NCBI GenBank assembly: GCA_905478185.1
Contig: CAJQHO010000049.1
Location: 1-47,906, forward strand
DNA length: 47,906 nucleotides
Reading direction: 5' to 3'
Source of the DNA: an uncultured Flavobacteriales bacterium
GTDB taxonomy: Bacteria > Bacteroidota > Bacteroidia > Flavobacteriales > BACL11
In this document: in pieces, positions 29,352 through 38,028 of the stretch
Position numbering within the stretch: position 1 is the stretch's first letter
How the letters are laid out: each line of letters starts with the position of its first letter
The notes under the pieces: generated by a model
Database searches by the model: none
What the model was told of the DNA's origin: nothing
Seen by the model: only the letters and a program-made list of their open reading frames with translations
Translations under genes and position numbers: made by a program

Positions 29352-29573
29352 TTATAAATCAAAAACACTTTTTCGTTTTCTATATTTAAAATGATTTCTT
29401 ATTTTTAACAAGAAAATCATAAACAAATATATCAAAATAGTGATAGCATTAGTAAAAGCTGCATAAATAAAAAACAAACGAATAAAAGAAGCTCTAATTC
29501 CAAGGCGGTTACCCCACCAGGAACTAACACCAAAAAATTGTTTTTCAAAGAAATTTCTTAAGAAATTAATCAT
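29352..29573 (-). CDS. PspC-like small membrane protein
   Basis: A 73-residue protein whose first part (FFEKQFFGVSSWWGNRLGIRASFIRLFFIYAAFTNAITILIYLFMIFLL) follows the PspC pattern in diverged form, with one or two membrane segments. It ends in a basic tail (RNHFKYRKRKSVFDL). It is the first gene of the packed minus-strand run ending at 24027. A weak promoter-like sequence, TAACTTGCAGC, lies about 27 nt upstream and lacks one T of the consensus. Confidence 0.75.
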   Translation of the reverse strand: MINFLRNFFEKQFFGVSSWWGNRLGIRASFIRLFFIYAAFTNAITILIYLFMIFLLKIRNHFKYRKRKSVFDL

Positions 29574-29714
29574 TTTTTATCAGTTGTTTTCCAATGCTGC
29601 AAGTTAAACATTTTTTTGGCTACAATAATTATTTTATACCTGAATAATTCCCTAATTTTCCCACACAAAATGTAAAAACTCCTCTTTCATTAACTTTTAT
29701 CTGCAATAATAATT

Positions 29715-29722
29715 TACTTTTG
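29715..29722 (+). promoter_or_regulatory. Predicted -7 element of the YdcF-like gene
   Basis: TACTTTTG, a perfect TAnnTTTG match 18 nt before the ATG at 29740. No clear TTG at the -33 distance; the region there is T-rich. Confidence 0.5.
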
Positions 29723-29739
29723 AATGATAAATAAAATTT

Positions 29740-30483
29740 ATGTTTTATATAGCATCAAAATTACTCGCTTTTATAAGCAAACCAATTATTTGGATTTTAT
29801 TACTTCTTATTAGTTCTATTATTCTTAATTCTAAACGAAAGAAATTACTTTACATTACATTTTTTACTTTCTACTTTTTTACTAATAGTTTTATTGCTGA
29901 TAGCTGTTCTAGACTTTGGGAAATCCCAAGATTTCAGCCAACTGAACAATATGATGTAGGTATAGTTTTAGGAGGAATTGCTGATTATGATAAAATAACA
30001 AAGGCGCATAACTTTAACAAACATGCAGATAGATTAATGGATGCAGAACAACTTTATCATAAAGGAATAATAAATAAAATAATGATAAGTGGTGGGAATG
30101 GAATGCTTTTTAATGATGGATATATTGAAGCAAATGCAATGAGAGATCATCTGCTGCAGAACAAGATTCCAAATGAGGATATTATTATTGAAAATACTTC
30201 AAGAAACACTAAAGAGAATGCTTTTAATTCTTCTGAAATTTTGAAGAAAAAATACAAAAACGGAAAATTTCTTATAGTAACCTCTGCACAACATATGAGA
30301 AGGTCTCAACTTTGCTTTGAAAAAGCTGGATTAAAAACGACTGCATTTCCAACAGACTGCACAACTTCCTATACTAATTTTGGAATTGAATATATGCTCT
30401 TACCAAGAGTAAGCGCTCTGGAAGTTTGGCAAACTCTCATCCATGAATGGATAGGTTATATTGTGTATAAGATAACTTTTTAG
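29740..30483 (+). CDS. YdcF/ElyC-family (DUF218) membrane protein
   Basis: A 247-residue protein with two N-terminal transmembrane helices (about 5-27 and 35-52) and a DUF218 domain. Its motifs are [45 protein letters not shown] and [13 protein letters not shown]. Relatives such as ElyC and SanA affect envelope or peptidoglycan-precursor metabolism in E. coli, but the reaction is not established. It is a single plus-strand gene whose stop codon overlaps the pyrF stop by 3 bases in convergent orientation. Confidence 0.85.
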   Translation: MFYIASKLLAFISKPIIWILLLLISSIILNSKRKKLLYITFFTFYFFTNSFIADSCSRLWEIPRFQPTEQYDVGIVLGGIADYDKITKAHNFNKHADRLMDAEQLYHKGIINKIMISGGNGMLFNDGYIEANAMRDHLLQNKIPNEDIIIENTSRNTKENAFNSSEILKKKYKNGKFLIVTSAQHMRRSQLCFEKAGLKTTAFPTDCTTSYTNFGIEYMLLPRVSALEVWQTLIHEWIGYIVYKITF

Positions 30484-31298
30484 ATTCCTGATTTTGCTAG
30501 GATAACAGCCATTTCTTGCTGTAGTTTTTGTGCTTCAATTTTTGCTTTTTCTGCAAAATCCGTATCATTTCCTGCATAAATAATTCCTCTAGAAGAATTA
30601 ACTAATAATCCACAATCAGTATTCATTGCATATTTTGCAACATCTTGCAGATTTCCACCTTGCGCACCAACACCAGGGACCAATAAGAAATGATTTGGAA
30701 TAATTTCTCTGATGTCAGAAAGTTGTTCTGCTCTTGTAGCTCCAACTACATACATCATATTTGCATCAGTTCCCCAATTTTTAGAAGTTTCTAAAACTTG
30801 CTTAAATAATGGCTTTCCATTTCCCCCCTTAATCTTTTGAAAATCTAAGCCACCTTTATTAGAAGTAAGTGCTAAAACAATTGCCCATTTATCTTCAAAC
30901 GCTAAAAATGGAGTTACAGAATCTGAACCCATATAAGGCGCAACTGTAACTGAATCAAAGTTCATGTTTTCAAAAAAGGCACGAGCATACATACTAGATG
31001 TATTGCCTATATCCCCCCTTTTTGCGTCAGCAATAGTAAAAATGTTTTCCGGAATATAATCTAATGTTTTTTGCAAACTTTCCCAACCGCTAACTCCCAT
31101 ACTTTCATAAAAAGCAATATTGGGTTTGTATGCAACACAGAATTCCTTAGTTGAATCAATTATTTGCTTGTTAAACTCAAAAATAGGATCTTCTAATTCC
31201 AATAAATGTTTTGGAATTTTATTAATATCAGTATCCAAACCTACACAAAGGAAAGATTGTTTTTTCTTAATTTGAGCTATGAGTTGTTCTCTATTCAT
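30480..31298 (-). CDS. pyrF: Orotidine 5'-phosphate decarboxylase (type 2)
   Basis: Last step of UMP synthesis: OMP to UMP + CO2. The 272-residue length and the motif [15 protein letters not shown] (Asp91, Lys93, Asp96) mark the longer type 2 PyrF group found in Bacteroidota, mycobacteria and others. [13 protein letters not shown] and VPGVGAQGG complete the barrel. The first 8 nt (ATGAATAG) overlap the prfA end. It closes the purM-prfA-pyrF run. Confidence 0.95.
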   Translation of the reverse strand: MNREQLIAQIKKKQSFLCVGLDTDINKIPKHLLELEDPIFEFNKQIIDSTKEFCVAYKPNIAFYESMGVSGWESLQKTLDYIPENIFTIADAKRGDIGNTSSMYARAFFENMNFDSVTVAPYMGSDSVTPFLAFEDKWAIVLALTSNKGGLDFQKIKGGNGKPLFKQVLETSKNWGTDANMMYVVGATRAEQLSDIREIIPNHFLLVPGVGAQGGNLQDVAKYAMNTDCGLLVNSSRGIIYAGNDTDFAEKAKIEAQKLQQEMAVILAKSGI

Positions 31299-32373
31299 CA
31301 GATGAAGTAGTTCCTACTTTAAGTTTTTCAGCATTTTCAGCCAATTGTAATTCATCAATAAATTCTTGGATATCACCACCGATTACATTCTGTAAATTAT
31401 ATTTAGTCAAACCAATTCTATGCTCTGTAACTCTCCCTTGCGGATAGTTATAAGTTCTAATTTTCGCTGATCTATCTCCAGATGAAACCATTGTTTTTCT
31501 ATGCTTTGCATCTTCTTCTAACTTCTTTTGCAATTCAATTTCATAAATACGAGAGCGCAAAACTTTCAATGCTTTATCGTAATTTTTATGTTGTGATTTT
31601 TGATCCTGACATTGAGCAACAACTCCAGTAGGAATATGGGTTAAACGAACTGCAGAGTAAGTTGTATTTACCGATTGCCCACCAGGACCTGAAGAACAAT
31701 AAGTATCTTTTCTAATATCAGATGGTAATAATTCTATGTCAAATTCTTCCGCTTCAGGAAGTATAATTACAGTAGCTGCAGAAGTATGCACCCTCCCTTG
31801 TGTTTCCGTTTGAGGAACTCTCTGTACTCTATGTACTCCAGACTCAAACTTCAGCTGACCATAAACATCTTCACCTGAAATATTTACAATAATTTCTTTA
31901 TATCCACCAGAAGTTCCATCTGCTACATCAACTAATTCCGTTTTCCAACCTCTTGTTTGTGCGTAAGCAGAATACATTCTGTATAAATCTCCTGCAAAAA
32001 TACTAGCCTCATCTCCACCGGCACCAGCTCTAATCTCCATTACTGCATTTTTAGCATCTGCTGGATCTTTTGGAATTAAAAGAACTTTAATTTCCTCATC
32101 CATTTCATCCTTTCTTGGCAAATTCTCATCTAATTCCATCTTTGCCATTTCCTTCATTTCAGCATCATCACTTTCTAATAAAATTTCTTTTGCCTCTGCA
32201 ATATTACCCACCAAATCACTATATTCTTTGTATGCCTTTATAATAGGATCTAAATCTTTATATTCCTTACTGAGCTGAACATAAAGTTTCATGTCATTCA
32301 TAGCATCAGGAGAAGAAATTAGTTTTTCAACCTCTTTATATCTATCGTTTATAGCGGATAATTTATCTAACAT
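31291..32373 (-). CDS. prfA: Peptide chain release factor 1
   Basis: Ends translation at UAA and UAG. The 360-residue protein has the peptidyl-hydrolysis motif [12 protein letters not shown] near 230 and the stop-codon-reading segment [17 protein letters not shown] (the P-x-T type of RF1). The N-terminal coiled domain is intact. Its start is 1 nt after the purM stop. Grouping a release factor with purine and pyrimidine genes is seen in other Flavobacteriia and suggests growth-linked co-expression. Confidence 0.97.
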   Translation of the reverse strand: MLDKLSAINDRYKEVEKLISSPDAMNDMKLYVQLSKEYKDLDPIIKAYKEYSDLVGNIAEAKEILLESDDAEMKEMAKMELDENLPRKDEMDEEIKVLLIPKDPADAKNAVMEIRAGAGGDEASIFAGDLYRMYSAYAQTRGWKTELVDVADGTSGGYKEIIVNISGEDVYGQLKFESGVHRVQRVPQTETQGRVHTSAATVIILPEAEEFDIELLPSDIRKDTYCSSGPGGQSVNTTYSAVRLTHIPTGVVAQCQDQKSQHKNYDKALKVLRSRIYEIELQKKLEEDAKHRKTMVSSGDRSAKIRTYNYPQGRVTEHRIGLTKYNLQNVIGGDIQEFIDELQLAENAEKLKVGTTSSDE

Positions 32374-32374
32374 T

Positions 32375-33541
32375 CTAATATATATATGTTCCGAATTCGG
32401 AATTAATCGTTAATTTTTTACCTTTAAAATCTTCAACTCTACCAATAATCTGAGCATCAACATTAAAAGAATTTGAAATAGCAATAATATCTTCTGCAAT
32501 CTCCTCAGGAACATAAAGCTCCATTCTATGTCCCATATTAAATACTTTGTACATCTCCTTCCAATCTGTCCCTGATTCTTCTTGAATCAGTTTAAATAAA
32601 GGAGGCAAGTCAAACATATTATCCTTTATTACATGAACATCATTTACAAAATGCAATACTTTAGTTTGAGCACCACCACTGCAATGTACCATTCCATTAA
32701 TCTGACTTCTATATTTATCTAGAATTGCTTTAATAATTGGTGCATAAGTCCTAGTTGGAGAAAGTACTAATTTACCTGCATCTAGATCAGAACCTTCAAC
32801 ATTATCAGTTAGTTTTTGTGATCCAGAATACACCAAATCCATAGGAACAGAAGGATCAAAACTCTCAGGGTATTTCTCTGCCAAAACTTTTGAAAACACA
32901 TCATGGCGAGCAGAAGTTAATCCATTACTTCCCATTCCACCATTATATTCGGTTTCATAAGTTGCCATACCTGAAGATGACAAACCAACAATAACATTAC
33001 CTCTTTTGATATTAGCATTATCAAGCACATCTGTTCTTTTCATACGAGCAACTACAGTAGAATCTACAATAATTGTACGCACTAAATCTCCAACATCAGC
33101 AGTTTCACCTCCAGTAGAAATAATATTTACACCAAACTTTTTATATTCCTCTAAAAGCTCCTCAGTACCATTAATAATCTGAGAAAGCACATCACCATTA
33201 ATCAGAGATTTATTTCGTCCAATAGTTGATGAAAGCATGATATTATCAGTTGAACCGACACATAACAAATCATCAATATTCATAATCAGTGCATCCTGAG
33301 CAATTCCCTTCCACACTGAAATATCACCAGTTTCTTTCCAATACATATAAGCTAAAGATGATTTTGTCCCTGCACCATCAGCATGCATTATTAAACAATA
33401 ATCATCATCACCACTTAAATAGTCAGGAACAATCTTGCAAAATGCAGATGGGAAAAGTCCTTTATCTACATTTTTGATTGCATTATGTACATCCTCTTTA
33501 TCAGCCGAAACTCCTCTTTGATTGTATCTGTCTGTTACCAT
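32375..33541 (-). CDS. purM: Phosphoribosylformylglycinamidine cyclo-ligase (AIR synthetase)
   Basis: Fifth step of purine synthesis: FGAM + ATP to AIR. The protein has [20 protein letters not shown] at the start, the ATP/substrate-binding region [16 protein letters not shown], and [27 protein letters not shown] choose [10 protein letters not shown] at 33541 (388 residues). The ORF-track start at 33559 would place the first codons inside a terminator hairpin and adds MLFFTI, which has no counterpart in the family. The sequence is of the divergent Bacteroidota PurM type. Confidence 0.93.
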   Translation of the reverse strand: MVTDRYNQRGVSADKEDVHNAIKNVDKGLFPSAFCKIVPDYLSGDDDYCLIMHADGAGTKSSLAYMYWKETGDISVWKGIAQDALIMNIDDLLCVGSTDNIMLSSTIGRNKSLINGDVLSQIINGTEELLEEYKKFGVNIISTGGETADVGDLVRTIIVDSTVVARMKRTDVLDNANIKRGNVIVGLSSSGMATYETEYNGGMGSNGLTSARHDVFSKVLAEKYPESFDPSVPMDLVYSGSQKLTDNVEGSDLDAGKLVLSPTRTYAPIIKAILDKYRSQINGMVHCSGGAQTKVLHFVNDVHVIKDNMFDLPPLFKLIQEESGTDWKEMYKVFNMGHRMELYVPEEIAEDIIAISNSFNVDAQIIGRVEDFKGKKLTINSEFGTYIY

Positions 33542-33548
33542 AATTGTA

Positions 33549-33579
33549 AAAAAAAGCATCCTATAAATAGGACGCTTTT
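33549..33579 (-). terminator. Terminator of the PorE-like gene, 6 nt before purM
   Basis: Stem AAAAGC-A-TCCTA, loop TAAA, TAGGA-C-GCTTTT, with one A/C mismatch. On the minus strand it is followed by TTTTTTTT, then ACAATT, then the purM ATG. It lies 18 nt past the stop of the OmpA-family gene. Confidence 0.82.
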
Positions 33580-33597
33580 CTAATATTTTTATGTTAT

Positions 33598-35595
33598 TTA
33601 CTTATTATCATTTGTAGGAACATAATCTTCTCTCAATACTTTGAAAGATGTTCTTCTATTATATTGATGTGCCCTTACTCTGGTCTTCTTAAATCTAATC
33701 TTATTAATGTATGATTCAGTAAGCACATCACCAACCTTAAATCTACCATCTTTTTCCTCAATTACAAATGGTTCTTTTTCACCCATTCCTTTAGCTACTA
33801 ATTGTCCTGCATCAATTCCTTGACTTACTAAATAAGCTATACAAGCATTAGCTCTTTGTTGAGATAGTTTGTTGTTTTGTGCATTTGAACCTACAAAATC
33901 AGTATGAGATTTAAGTTCAATTAAAACATTAGGATTATCAAGTAATGATTCAACAAGTTTATCTAAATCAACAATTGATTCTGCTCTTAATTCTGCTTTA
34001 TTAAAATCATACTTAATTAGTGGTAAAATAATCTCTTTCTTTATAGGATCAATTACTAAATCAACAACAAATGTTTTATTGAACTCAACACCCATAGTAG
34101 TTTCATTTACTGATTTCTTTAAGTAACCTTCAGTTTTTACTACAATTTCGTAAGAAGTTAGAGGCATTAATTTGAATTCATATTTACCTGTATTATCAGT
34201 TTCAACTTCATTAGAAGTTCCATCATTAGCAATTAACTGAACTTTAACACCCGTCATAATTGCGCCAGTTTTAGAATCAGTAACAATACCTTTAAGATTT
34301 AAAACTAAAGCAGGTAATTCAAACTGATAAATATCATCACCTCCTTTTCCTCCAGTTCGATTTGAAGTTAAATAACCTCTTTCTCCTCCTGTTTCAACTA
34401 TCATACTAAAATCATCAAAAGATGAATTCACTGGAGATTTTAAATTAACAGGAAGAATATAAGCACCATTTTCATCTGCAGAAGTTTTGTAAATATCAAA
34501 CCCTCCCATTCCAACATGACCATTAGATGCAAAGTAAATAACTCCCTCATCTGCCAAGTAAGGAAACATTTCATCTCCAGGAGTATTAACAAGAGGTCCT
34601 AAATTTACTGGGTCACTCCATCTATTTCTCTTTTCTTTTACTGATATCCATAAATCCTTACCCCCATAACCACCTGCTAAATCGGAAGAAAAAATAAGAA
34701 CTGTCTCATCATCACTTAAAGCAGGATGACCAATAGTTGTATTACTATCTAATTTAACTTGTAGCATTTGAGTCGCTCCCCAAAGTTTACCTTTTCTTTT
34801 AGAAACATAAATACCACAACCTAAAGCTTTCTTCTTTTCAACTATACATTGCGTTAGATACATAACCGTACCTCTTTTATTTACAAAAACAGAACCTTCA
34901 TTTCCTTCAGAGTTTAATGGCTCAGGCATAACAATTGGTCTGCTCCAAGCTCCTTTTTTGTTAATTCTAGTAAACCATACGTCAGAAAAATACTCACCTG
35001 TTCTATCATCTATTTTATCAGACAAACCATCTTTTCTGGAAGAAGAAAAATACATCTCAGTATATTCTCCATTTCCAAATGAAGCTGAATAATCACTATA
35101 CCTAGAATTAACGACAGGCATTAATTCTACTTTATATCTTGTTGGTAAATCTTTCCATTTTAATGCAAAGTTGCACGATTTTAATCCCATTTCCCCTCTA
35201 ACATCAGTAGGATTTAATTGAATGTATTTAGTGTATTGAGGAACAGCCTCATCTAAATCACCTTGCATTCTTAACACATCAGCATACCTTAAATAAACAG
35301 TAACATCAGGATATTTAGCTTTTATTGCTCTTTTGTAATAGCTTTCAGCACGCTTTACATTACCTGACATCCTGTAACATTCAGCTTGCTTGAAGATAAT
35401 TTCAGCTTTTACAGCTCTATTTTTAGTTTTCTGATAAGCTTTTTTGTAAAGTTCAGCAGCTTTAGAATATTCTTCTAAACTAAAAGCCATGTCAGCCTTC
35501 TTTAATTTTCTACTTTTTTTCTGAGCATAAACATCAGAATGAGAAACAGTAACTAAGAAAATAAAGATGGAAAGTAAGCGTAATAATTTTTTCAT
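33598..35595 (-). CDS. OmpA-family protein with TPR, beta-propeller and CRD (PorE-like)
   Basis: A 665-residue periplasmic/outer-membrane-associated protein. It has a signal peptide (1-25, ending VYAQ) and TPR repeats (about 32-140). PD40/WD40-like propeller blades follow at about 165-420 (SSDLAGGYGGKDLWIS, SNGHVGMGGFDIYKT, SNRTGGKGGDDIYQF). Then come a carboxypeptidase-regulatory-like domain (about 430-515) and a C-terminal OmpA domain (SHTDFVGSNAQNNKLSQQRA) that binds peptidoglycan. This order is that of PorE, which ties the T9SS machine to the cell wall in Porphyromonas. Flavobacteria have several paralogues of this shape, so true PorE identity is uncertain. Confidence 0.85.
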   Translation of the reverse strand: MKKLLRLLSIFIFLVTVSHSDVYAQKKSRKLKKADMAFSLEEYSKAAELYKKAYQKTKNRAVKAEIIFKQAECYRMSGNVKRAESYYKRAIKAKYPDVTVYLRYADVLRMQGDLDEAVPQYTKYIQLNPTDVRGEMGLKSCNFALKWKDLPTRYKVELMPVVNSRYSDYSASFGNGEYTEMYFSSSRKDGLSDKIDDRTGEYFSDVWFTRINKKGAWSRPIVMPEPLNSEGNEGSVFVNKRGTVMYLTQCIVEKKKALGCGIYVSKRKGKLWGATQMLQVKLDSNTTIGHPALSDDETVLIFSSDLAGGYGGKDLWISVKEKRNRWSDPVNLGPLVNTPGDEMFPYLADEGVIYFASNGHVGMGGFDIYKTSADENGAYILPVNLKSPVNSSFDDFSMIVETGGERGYLTSNRTGGKGGDDIYQFELPALVLNLKGIVTDSKTGAIMTGVKVQLIANDGTSNEVETDNTGKYEFKLMPLTSYEIVVKTEGYLKKSVNETTMGVEFNKTFVVDLVIDPIKKEIILPLIKYDFNKAELRAESIVDLDKLVESLLDNPNVLIELKSHTDFVGSNAQNNKLSQQRANACIAYLVSQGIDAGQLVAKGMGEKEPFVIEEKDGRFKVGDVLTESYINKIRFKKTRVRAHQYNRRTSFKVLREDYVPTNDNK

Positions 35596-35692
35596 TTTAT
35601 GATTTTTATTATTCGTGCTAAAATAGGGAATAATTTATAAACTTATTAAAAACAGAAAAACAGAATTATAACAAGTTGATTGTTAACTAATA

Positions 35693-36697
35693 CTACTCTA
35701 CTGATTTTACAGTTTTAATGATTCTAGACGCAATTTTATATGGATCTGCATTTGAAGCAGGCCTTCTATCTTCCAAGTAACCTTTCCATTCATTATCAAC
35801 AGTTAAAATAGGAATTCTAATTGACGCTCCTCTATCTGATATTCCATAAGAAAAATCAGTGATTGAAGCTGTTTCATGAAGACCCGTTAATCTTTGATCA
35901 TTATACTCACCATAAACATCAATATGCTCCTTAGTTACAGGACGAAAAGCTTCACAAACTTGCATATAAGTTTCCTTAGAACCACATTCTCTTAAAGTAG
36001 TGTTTGAAAAATTAGCATGCATACCTGAACCATTCCAATCTCCTTTAATTGGCTTTGGGTGGTACTCAATATAGTAATTATAATCTTCAGTTAATCTATC
36101 TAATAAGTAACGAGCAACCCAAAGCTCATCTCCAGCTTTTTTAGCTCCTTTTGCAAAAAGTTGGAATTCCCATTGTCCACAAGCAACTTCTTGATTGATA
36201 CCTTCAAAATTAATTCCAGCCTCAATACATAAATCAGCATGCTCTTCAACAAATGACCTGCCATGAGTGTTTTTACCTCCAACTGAACAGTAATACATTC
36301 CTTGAGGACCTGGATAACCACCAAGTGGGAAACCTAAAGGCAACTGAGTTTCAACATCCATAAGGAAATACTCTTGCTCAAAACCAAACCAAAAATCATT
36401 ATCATCATCTATAATACTTGCTCTTGCATTAGTAGCATGAGGAGTTCCATCCGCATTCATAACTTCTGTCATAACTAAAAATCCATTAATCCTTTGAGGA
36501 TCAGGAAAAATTGCAACAGGTTTTAATAGACAATCAGATGAATCACCAGAAGCTTGTTTAGTTGAACTCCCATCAAATGCCCAGATTGGACAACCTTCAA
36601 CAGTACCATTAAAATCTTCAACAACTTTAGTTTTACTTCTCATATTCTGAGTTGGAAAGTAACCATCAAGCCAGATGTATTCTAATTTAGTTTTCAT
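35693..36697 (-). CDS. glnII: Glutamine synthetase, type II (eukaryote-like)
   Basis: Makes glutamine from glutamate, ammonia and ATP. The 334-residue length and the opening KLEYIWLDGYFPTQNMRSKTKVV with PIWAFDGSSTKQASGDSSDC identify the short GSII type, common in Bacteroidota and eukaryotes, so this is not a truncated GSI. Active-site segments include FGFEQEYFLMD, GINQEVACGQWEFQ, GDWNGSGMHANFS and SYGISDRGASIRIP. It is a single-gene unit with a TATATTTGCC promoter element upstream. No glnB or amtB is adjacent. Confidence 0.94.
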   Translation of the reverse strand: MKTKLEYIWLDGYFPTQNMRSKTKVVEDFNGTVEGCPIWAFDGSSTKQASGDSSDCLLKPVAIFPDPQRINGFLVMTEVMNADGTPHATNARASIIDDDNDFWFGFEQEYFLMDVETQLPLGFPLGGYPGPQGMYYCSVGGKNTHGRSFVEEHADLCIEAGINFEGINQEVACGQWEFQLFAKGAKKAGDELWVARYLLDRLTEDYNYYIEYHPKPIKGDWNGSGMHANFSNTTLRECGSKETYMQVCEAFRPVTKEHIDVYGEYNDQRLTGLHETASITDFSYGISDRGASIRIPILTVDNEWKGYLEDRRPASNADPYKIASRIIKTVKSVE

Positions 36698-36731
36698 TTC
36701 TATTTAAATTTTAGATTAGTGTTATTTGTGG

Positions 36732-36739
36732 CAAATATA
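36732..36739 (-). promoter_or_regulatory. Predicted -7 element of glutamine synthetase
   Basis: On the minus strand TATATTTG followed by CC, a perfect TAnnTTTG match 34 nt before the ATG. A TTG at the usual -33 spacing is not evident. Confidence 0.55.
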
Positions 36740-36811
36740 GAAGAAAAAGCAATAAATTCTACTATTAAACTTAATAGCAGTAAAATCATTTTATCAACAA
36801 ATTGTTAATTT

Positions 36812-37768
36812 TTAACTTAAAGAAAAATAAAGGTAAGAAATGTAGATAAGCAACAAAACAATACCTTCTTTTCTGCTTATCTGACTTTTAGAAAAAGTAT
36901 AAATAAATAAACCAACTATTAGAGTAATTGCAATCATCCACATGTAATCAAAAGTAAAAATTTTAGCATCAATTATATTGATTTCTTTTATAGATGCAGT
37001 AACCCCTAAAACAGCAAGTATATTAAAGATATTAGAGCCAATTAAATTTCCAACAGCCAAGTTATCCTCCTTTTTAAGTGCAGCAATAATTGAAGTAGCC
37101 AACTCAGGAACACTAGTACCAATAGCAACAACCGTAACGGCAATAATCCTATCAGAAATACCAAAGTTTTTAGCCAAAATTTTAGTTGAATCAACTAAGA
37201 AATCAGCACCAAACTTTAACAAAAATATACCTGCTAACAAAAAGGCAATACTTTTATAAACAGGATCATGTGACGCTTCTTCTAAAAGCTCATCCTCCTC
37301 AGTAGCAGACTTTAAATTATCTTTACGAGAAGTTAAAATAAGTAGCCATGCAAAAAGCAATAACATTACTATAAAAAGAAAACCAACACCAACAGGAACG
37401 CCATTAAAAAAATACAAAACAGCACCAAAAACTATTGATGCAAGCAACATCATAGGGTAGTTTAAAGTAAAGGTTTGCTTAGAAATTTTAACTCGGAAAA
37501 TAACTGCCGTAACTCCAAGAACTAAAGTGATATTAGCAATATTAGAACCTATAACATTTCCAAAAGCAATATTACTACTTCCATCTAAAACAGCTTGAAG
37601 ACTAACAAAAAGCTCAGGAGCTGATGTAGCAAATGAAACGATAGTCATCCCTACAACCAAGGTAGAAATACGCATTTTTAAAGCAATAGCAACTGAACCT
37701 CTTACCAAGAATTCTCCACCAAAAAAGAGAAGTGCTAAACCGAGAATTAATAAAATAGTAGGACTCAT
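36812..37768 (-). CDS. Calcium/sodium antiporter (CaCA family, YrbG-like)
   Basis: Inner-membrane exchanger of about ten helices in two inverted repeats, 318 residues. Repeat one has SFATSAPELFVSLQA and GSNIANITLVLG; repeat two has AIGTSVPELATSII and GSNIFNILAVLG, the paired alpha motifs that bind cations. It likely exports Ca2+ in exchange for Na+ or H+. The ATG shares one base with the tatA stop (TAATG), so it is probably translated together with tatA. Confidence 0.93.
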   Translation of the reverse strand: MSPTILLILGLALLFFGGEFLVRGSVAIALKMRISTLVVGMTIVSFATSAPELFVSLQAVLDGSSNIAFGNVIGSNIANITLVLGVTAVIFRVKISKQTFTLNYPMMLLASIVFGAVLYFFNGVPVGVGFLFIVMLLLFAWLLILTSRKDNLKSATEEDELLEEASHDPVYKSIAFLLAGIFLLKFGADFLVDSTKILAKNFGISDRIIAVTVVAIGTSVPELATSIIAALKKEDNLAVGNLIGSNIFNILAVLGVTASIKEINIIDAKIFTFDYMWMIAITLIVGLFIYTFSKSQISRKEGIVLLLIYISYLYFSLS

Positions 37769-37968
37769 TATTTAGTAATATCAAAATCATCCTTGATAGA
37801 TGTAGCACTATCACGGATTTCTTTTTTAATTTCGTTAGAAGCATCCTTTACCTCACGCATAGCTTTACCTAAACCCTTAGCAAGTTCTGGTATTTTTTTT
37901 GAGCCAAAAAACATAACTATAAAAAGCAATACAACAATGATTTCTGGCCCTCCTATAAATAATAACAT
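37768..37968 (-). CDS. tatA: Twin-arginine translocase subunit TatA/TatE
   Basis: Pore-forming subunit of the Tat pathway, which exports folded proteins. The 66 residues have a short N-terminal membrane helix (MLLFIGGPEIIVVLLFIVMFFG), the FGSKKIPELAKGLGKAMREVK hinge and amphipathic helix, and a charged tail. I choose MLLFIGG at 37968: the ORF-track start at 37995 lies in the secDF terminator stem and adds MRGLFYFCN, which is not TatA-like. A TATTTTTG sequence ends 4 nt upstream of this ATG. No tatC is in the window. Confidence 0.93.
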   Translation of the reverse strand: MLLFIGGPEIIVVLLFIVMFFGSKKIPELAKGLGKAMREVKDASNEIKKEIRDSATSIKDDFDITK

Positions 37969-37980
37969 ATTGCAAAAATA

Positions 37981-38009
37981 AAAAAGCCCTCTCAATGAAA
38001 GGGCTTTTT
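37981..38009 (-). terminator. secDF terminator
   Basis: A 10-bp perfect stem AAAAAGCCCT/AGGGCTTTTT with loop CTCAATGAA, 19 nt past the secDF stop. The U-tract on the minus strand runs into TATTTTTG just before tatA. Confidence 0.87.
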
Positions 38010-38028
38010 TATTAAAATTATAAACTAA

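Noticed and set aside
33541-33559. Longer purM start MLFFTIM
   Set aside because: It would lie in the terminator stem of the upstream gene and has no match to PurM N-termini.
35693-36697. Apparently truncated glutamine synthetase (334 residues)
   Set aside because: Motifs show the GSII type, whose normal length is close to this.
36762-36777. CTATTAA/TTAATAG inverted repeat upstream of glutamine synthetase
   Set aside because: Short, wholly AT-rich and without a U-tract; such repeats are expected by chance at this base composition.
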